DNA of 8,503 nucleotides. Source: Cyanobacteria bacterium UBA11153 (GTDB lineage: Bacteria; Cyanobacteriota; Cyanobacteriia; Cyanobacteriales; Coleofasciculaceae). The translations under genes were made by a program, and so were the position numbers. Numbering within the stretch: the stretch's first letter is position 1; the number at the start of each line of letters is the position of its first letter. Shown piece by piece: positions 4,591-8,503 of the stretch. The notes beneath the pieces are model-generated. The model searched no databases and had not been told where the DNA came from. It saw only the letters and a list, made by a program, of their open reading frames with translations. The stretch covers positions 1 to 8,503 of the forward strand of contig DOIX01000414.1 of the NCBI GenBank assembly GCA_003511885.1. Reading direction: 5' to 3'.

Positions 4591-7500
4591 ATGTCATTCG
4601 TCGGACTCCACATTCACAGCGATTACAGCCTCCTAGACGGCGCATCTCAGCTACCCCAATTAATCGATCGCGCGATAGAATTAGGAATGCCTGCGATCGC
4701 AATTACGGATCATGGTGTCATGTATGGTGCGGTGGAGTTGATTAAGGTGTGCCGCACGAAAAATATTAAGCCGATTATCGGGAATGAGATGTATGTAATT
4801 AATGGTGATATTTACGAAAAAAGTAAGCGGAAGCAGAAATATCATCAAGTTGTCTTAGCTAAAAATAATCAAGGGTACAGAAATTTAGTCAAGCTGACAA
4901 CTATTTCTCACCTTGAAGGATTGCAAGGGAAAGGGATTATGCAGCGCCCTTGTGTTAATAAAGAATTACTAAAAGAGTATAGGGAAGGTTTAATTGTCAC
5001 GAGTGCTTGTTTGGGTGGTGAAGTGCCTCAAGAGATTCTCAAAGGTGACTTGAAACAAGCTAGGGAAGTGGCTAAGTGGTATCAGGAGGTATTTGGGGAT
5101 GATTATTATCTAGAAATTCAGGATCATGGTTCGGTAGAAGACAGGATTGTTAATGTTGAAATTATTAAAATTGCCAAGGAATTAGGGATTAAATTTATTG
5201 CTACTAATGATTCTCATTTTATCTCTTGTTATGATGTCGAAGCCCATGATGCTTTGCTGTGTATTCAGACGAATAAGCTATTAACTGAAGATAAGCGACT
5301 GCGTTATAGCGGGACGGAATATCTCAAGTCTGCCCAAGAGATGGCAAGGCTATTTCGAGATCATTTGCCGGATGATGTCATTGCAGAGGCGATCGCAACT
5401 ACTGTGGAAGTGGCAGATAAAGTTAAGCCCTATAATATTATGGGGGAACCTCGCATCCCTGATTATCCAGTACCTAGCGGACATACAGCCGATACTTTTG
5501 TCGAACATATAGCTTGGGAGGGACTTCTAAATCGCTTCGGATATCGTTCTCGCAGTGAAGTTACTCCTGTCTATAAACAAAGGCTAGAATACGAGCTAAA
5601 AATGATCGAACAGATGGGGTTTTCTACCTATTTTTTAGTAGTTTGGGATTATATTAAGTTTGCTAGAGATAAAGGAATTCCTGTTGGCCCGGGAAGAGGT
5701 AGTGCAGCGGGTTCTCTGGTTGCTTATGCTCTCAGAATTACTAATATCGATCCCGTTCATCACGGACTTTTATTTGAGCGTTTTCTTAATCCGGAACGGA
5801 AATCTATGCCAGATATCGATACTGATTTCTGTATTGAAAGACGGGATGAGGTAATTGATTATGTCACGGAGAAATATGGCAAAGAAAGAGTGGCGCAGAT
5901 TATTACATTTAACCGGATGACATCGAAAGCTGTATTAAGAGATGTGGCGAGAGTATTAGAAATACCTCTACCAGAAGCCGATAAAATGGCAAAAATGATT
6001 CCCGTTTCGCGAGGTAAACCTGCCAAACTAAAGGAGATGATTTCTGATGAAACACCAGCCCCAGAGTTTAAACAAGCCTATCAAAATGATGAAAGAGTGC
6101 GCCGTTGGGTAGATATGGCGATTAGAATTGAGGGGACAAATAAGACTTATGGAGTTCATGCGGCTGGCGTGGTAATTTCTGCGGAACCTCTGGATCGAAT
6201 TGTGCCTTTACAAATGAATAATGATGGGGCTGTCATTACCCAGTATTTCATGGAAGATTTGGACTCAATGGGGCTGCTAAAGATGGATTTTCTGGGTTTG
6301 AAAAATCTGACCATGATTCAGAAAACCCTGGATTTAATTTATCAGAAAACAGGTCAAGTTGTCGATCCAGATAGTTTTACATCAGAGGAAAGAAGATCCC
6401 AGGAAAGATTTGCGAGAATTAAAAAACTACCTGAAGATGTGGAAAAGACTTATAAAATTTTAGAAAAAGGAGATTTAGAAGGCATTTTTCAATTAGAATC
6501 TTCGGGAATGCGTCAGGTAGTAAGAGAGCTAAAACCTTCTAGTATTGAAGATATTTCTTCTATTTTAGCCCTATATAGACCAGGACCATTAGATGCAAAT
6601 CTAATTCCCAAATTTATCGATCGCAAACATGGACGCGAACCGATTAAATACGAACATCACCTTTTAGAGCCAATTCTTAAAGAGACTTACGGGATTCTAG
6701 TTTATCAAGAATCTATCATGAAAATGGCTCAAGATTTAGCTGGATATACTCTAGGTCAAGCTGATTTATTGAGGCGGGCGATGGGGAAGAAAAAGTCCTC
6801 AGAAATGCAGAAACAAAAAGAAAGTTTTATTGAGGGGGCGACGCAAAATGGGATCCCAACAAAAATTGCTGAAGAATTATTCGCGCAGATGGTAAAGTTC
6901 GCGGAATATTGCTTCAATAAATCCCATTCCACAGCTTATGCTTACGTTACATATCAAACCGCTTATTTAAAAGCTAACTATCAAGTTGAATATATGGCAG
7001 CACTCCTGACTGCTAACAGCGGAATTCAGGACAAAATTCAGAAATATATTGCCACCTGTAACAGTATGAAAATTGAGGTGGAACCGCCTAATATTAATAG
7101 ATCTGGGATTGATTTTACTCCAGAAAATAACACAATTTTATTTGGACTTTCAGCTATTAAAAATCTGGGAGAAGGGGCGATTCAATGTATTTTGGCAGCC
7201 AGGGAAAAAGATGGAGATTTTAAATCATTAGCGGATTTTTGCGATCGCGTGGATTTGCGCACTGTTAACCGCCGTGCCCTGGAAGCCCTCATCCACTCTG
7301 GTGCATTTGATACGCTGGAAAAAAACCGTAATAAATTAATCCATCATCTAGATTTAGTTATGAGTTGGGCAAGCAAACGCGCTCAAGATAGACAGAGCGG
7401 GCAAGGGAATTTATTCAATTTCTATGATGGTGTGGAAAATGCTAGTTTTGGTTTAGAATCTGCTCCTAAAGCACCCGATATCTCTGATTTTTCTCATTCG

Positions 7501-8139
7501 GAAAAATTGAAATTAGAGAAAGACTTGTTAGGGTTTTATATTTCGGATCATCCTCTCAAGTCTCTGCAACAAGCATCTCAGATTTTCGAGCCAATTACTC
7601 TGGCTGATTTGGAATCTCAATCAGCCAAAGGATATGTAAGTATAATTGTCATGTTAACCTCAATCAAAGTAGCAATCACCAAAAAGGGAGATCAAATGGC
7701 TATTCTCCAATTAGAAGATATGAGTGGTAACGCCGAAGCAATTGTCTTCCCAGAAACCTATAAACGAATTAGTTCCCATTTAGTAGAGGAAGCCCGCCTA
7801 ATTATTTGGGGAAAAGTAGAGTGCAAGGATGAGAAAGTACAGTTGCTTGTAGACGATGCTGAGGCGATTGAAGAAGTGAAAATAGTGATGATAAATTTAA
7901 CACCTCAGCAAGCTTGCGATGCCTCACAACAGCATCGATTGAAGACAGTTTTACAACAACAATCTGGCGATACGAAAAAGTCTAAAGTACCTGTAGTAGC
8001 CATGATTACTGGTGGGGAAACTGGTAAACTTGTGCGATTAAATCGCAAATTCTGGGTGCGAGATAGTAACACAGCAGTTTATGCTCTCAAAACTGCTAAT
8101 TTTTCGGCTGATTTTCTGCCAATAACCACAACGCGGTAG
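4591..8139 (+). CDS. dnaE: DNA polymerase III alpha subunit, undivided and intein-free
   Basis: This is the catalytic subunit of the replicative polymerase, 1182 residues long. The domains run in order: PHP (from H7/H9 in LHIHSDYS, with TDHG at 39-42); the polymerase palm, with catalytic D408 and D410 in PDIDTDF and D566 in KMDFLGL; fingers and thumb; helix-hairpin-helix repeats (about 851-906); a sliding-clamp binding motif QGNLF (938-942); an OB fold (about 1013-1098); and a C-terminal domain. Many cyanobacteria split dnaE into two distant genes joined by a split intein between Tyr and Cys in [12 protein letters not shown]. Here that site is Y773-C774 and reads straight through, with no intein. 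ATG 4591 was chosen because [13 protein letters not shown] is the normal N-terminus of the family. No Shine-Dalgarno sequence is present, which is common in cyanobacteria. The stop codon touches an inverted-repeat element. Confidence 0.97.
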   Translation: MSFVGLHIHSDYSLLDGASQLPQLIDRAIELGMPAIAITDHGVMYGAVELIKVCRTKNIKPIIGNEMYVINGDIYEKSKRKQKYHQVVLAKNNQGYRNLVKLTTISHLEGLQGKGIMQRPCVNKELLKEYREGLIVTSACLGGEVPQEILKGDLKQAREVAKWYQEVFGDDYYLEIQDHGSVEDRIVNVEIIKIAKELGIKFIATNDSHFISCYDVEAHDALLCIQTNKLLTEDKRLRYSGTEYLKSAQEMARLFRDHLPDDVIAEAIATTVEVADKVKPYNIMGEPRIPDYPVPSGHTADTFVEHIAWEGLLNRFGYRSRSEVTPVYKQRLEYELKMIEQMGFSTYFLVVWDYIKFARDKGIPVGPGRGSAAGSLVAYALRITNIDPVHHGLLFERFLNPERKSMPDIDTDFCIERRDEVIDYVTEKYGKERVAQIITFNRMTSKAVLRDVARVLEIPLPEADKMAKMIPVSRGKPAKLKEMISDETPAPEFKQAYQNDERVRRWVDMAIRIEGTNKTYGVHAAGVVISAEPLDRIVPLQMNNDGAVITQYFMEDLDSMGLLKMDFLGLKNLTMIQKTLDLIYQKTGQVVDPDSFTSEERRSQERFARIKKLPEDVEKTYKILEKGDLEGIFQLESSGMRQVVRELKPSSIEDISSILALYRPGPLDANLIPKFIDRKHGREPIKYEHHLLEPILKETYGILVYQESIMKMAQDLAGYTLGQADLLRRAMGKKKSSEMQKQKESFIEGATQNGIPTKIAEELFAQMVKFAEYCFNKSHSTAYAYVTYQTAYLKANYQVEYMAALLTANSGIQDKIQKYIATCNSMKIEVEPPNINRSGIDFTPENNTILFGLSAIKNLGEGAIQCILAAREKDGDFKSLADFCDRVDLRTVNRRALEALIHSGAFDTLEKNRNKLIHHLDLVMSWASKRAQDRQSGQGNLFNFYDGVENASFGLESAPKAPDISDFSHSEKLKLEKDLLGFYISDHPLKSLQQASQIFEPITLADLESQSAKGYVSIIVMLTSIKVAITKKGDQMAILQLEDMSGNAEAIVFPETYKRISSHLVEEARLIIWGKVECKDEKVQLLVDDAEAIEEVKIVMINLTPQQACDASQQHRLKTVLQQQSGDTKKSKVPVVAMITGGETGKLVRLNRKFWVRDSNTAVYALKTANFSADFLPITTTR

Positions 8140-8236
8140 TATAGCAAGGGCTAGGGGCTAGGGGATAGAGTAGAAAGCTGTCTAATCAAGGGTTTGAGAA
8201 ATTGAGAATGTCTTAACCGCCCCTAGGCTTGCTATA
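8140..8236. repeat. 97-bp element with TATAGCAAG inverted ends (MITE-like)
   Basis: The left end (8140-8157, TATAGCAAGGGCTAGGGG) and the right end (8220-8236, CCCCTAGGCTTGCTATA) are inverted copies: nine outer bases (TATAGCAAG) and seven inner bases (CTAGGGG) match exactly, with a small gap between them. The left arm also holds a direct repeat, GGCTAGGGGCTAGG. The element starts on the base after the dnaE stop codon. It contains no gene. It may be a small non-autonomous element, a dispersed palindrome or the dnaE transcript end. Confidence 0.55.
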
Positions 8237-8250
8237 ATTGTTATACCAAT

Positions 8251-8367
8251 TTCCTAAATGCTTGCTATAGATACTGTTTTCGCTCCCCTTTCCTAAATGC
8301 TTGCTATGGATACTGTTTTCGCTCCCCTTTCCTAAATGCTTGCTATAGATATTGTTTTCGCTCCCCC
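8251..8367 (+). repeat. Three tandem copies of a 39-bp unit
   Basis: The copies are at 8251-8289, 8290-8328 and 8329-8367. Each begins TTCCTAAATGCTTGCTAT and ends TTTTCGCTCCCC. Copy 2 has A to G in GCTATAGAT, and copy 3 has C to T in ATACTG and a different last base, so they are nearly identical and probably recent. CTTGCTATA in the unit is the same as the right end of the adjacent 97-bp element. There are no spacers and no open frame. Confidence 0.85.
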
Positions 8368-8503
8368 CTTAATAAGGCAGGGCTGTTTCAAGAATGAAAT
8401 TTGATAGAGCTAGAAAGCAGACTGGGCGAGATTTTCAGGTGATAAATCCTACTCAAAGAAAATTAGGGATTAATTATTACTAAAAACGCTTCTCTCCCCC
8501 TTC
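8368..8503. other. Window end without a clear gene
   Basis: The first bases continue the degenerate GC-rich repeat (GCTCCCCCCTTAATAAGG, 8360-8377). A 29-codon frame from ATG 8394 to TAA 8483 exists but has no recognisable features and no Shine-Dalgarno sequence. The final CTCTCCCCCTTC may be the start of another GC-rich repeat cut off by the window. Confidence 0.3.

Noticed and set aside
8251..8367. Possible short CRISPR array
   Set aside because: The 39-bp copies abut directly with no spacers, and no cas gene is nearby.
8394..8483. 29-codon frame near the window end
   Set aside because: It is too short, has no ribosome binding site and no recognisable features.

Overview
The window looks like cyanobacterial chromosome. 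The HIP1 octamer GCGATCGC occurs seven times (2267, 2429, 3272, 3921, 4693, 5389, 7241). GatA and DnaE match cyanobacterial forms as I know them, and the intergenic DNA is full of short palindromic and heptamer repeats of the kind common in filamentous cyanobacteria. No species can be named from the sequence alone. The DnaE gene is undivided, so the organism belongs to a lineage without the split DnaE intein.

Layout. Positions 1-87 are the old upstream region of gatA. Positions 88-1580 are an IS200/IS605-type element that has tnpB (minus strand) but no tnpA. It has IS608-like ends: TCAA and a GAAT guide at the right end, TTAC and an AAAG guide at the left end. It also carries a small divergent ribbon-helix-helix gene. 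The element sits only 14 bp upstream of the gatA start codon. Next come gatA (1595-3046), a membrane-anchored alpha/beta hydrolase (3224-4090), a 500-bp intergenic region packed with dispersed repeats, and full-length dnaE (4591-8139). The last 364 bp hold a small inverted-repeat element touching the dnaE stop codon, three tandem copies of a 39-bp unit, and no convincing gene.

How the parts relate. gatA (tRNA-dependent glutamine formation), the hydrolase and dnaE (replication) are all on the plus strand but are separated by repeat-rich gaps, so they need not form an operon. The most interesting part is the element. The 3' end of tnpB folds into a series of hairpins that fits an omega-RNA scaffold. 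The predicted guide is the DNA just beyond the right end. Joining the two flanks recreates TTTAC followed by exactly that guide sequence, so TnpB should be able to cut the empty gatA leader. The ribbon-helix-helix gene overlaps a near-consensus tnpB promoter and may regulate it. The insertion also separates gatA from its original promoter region.
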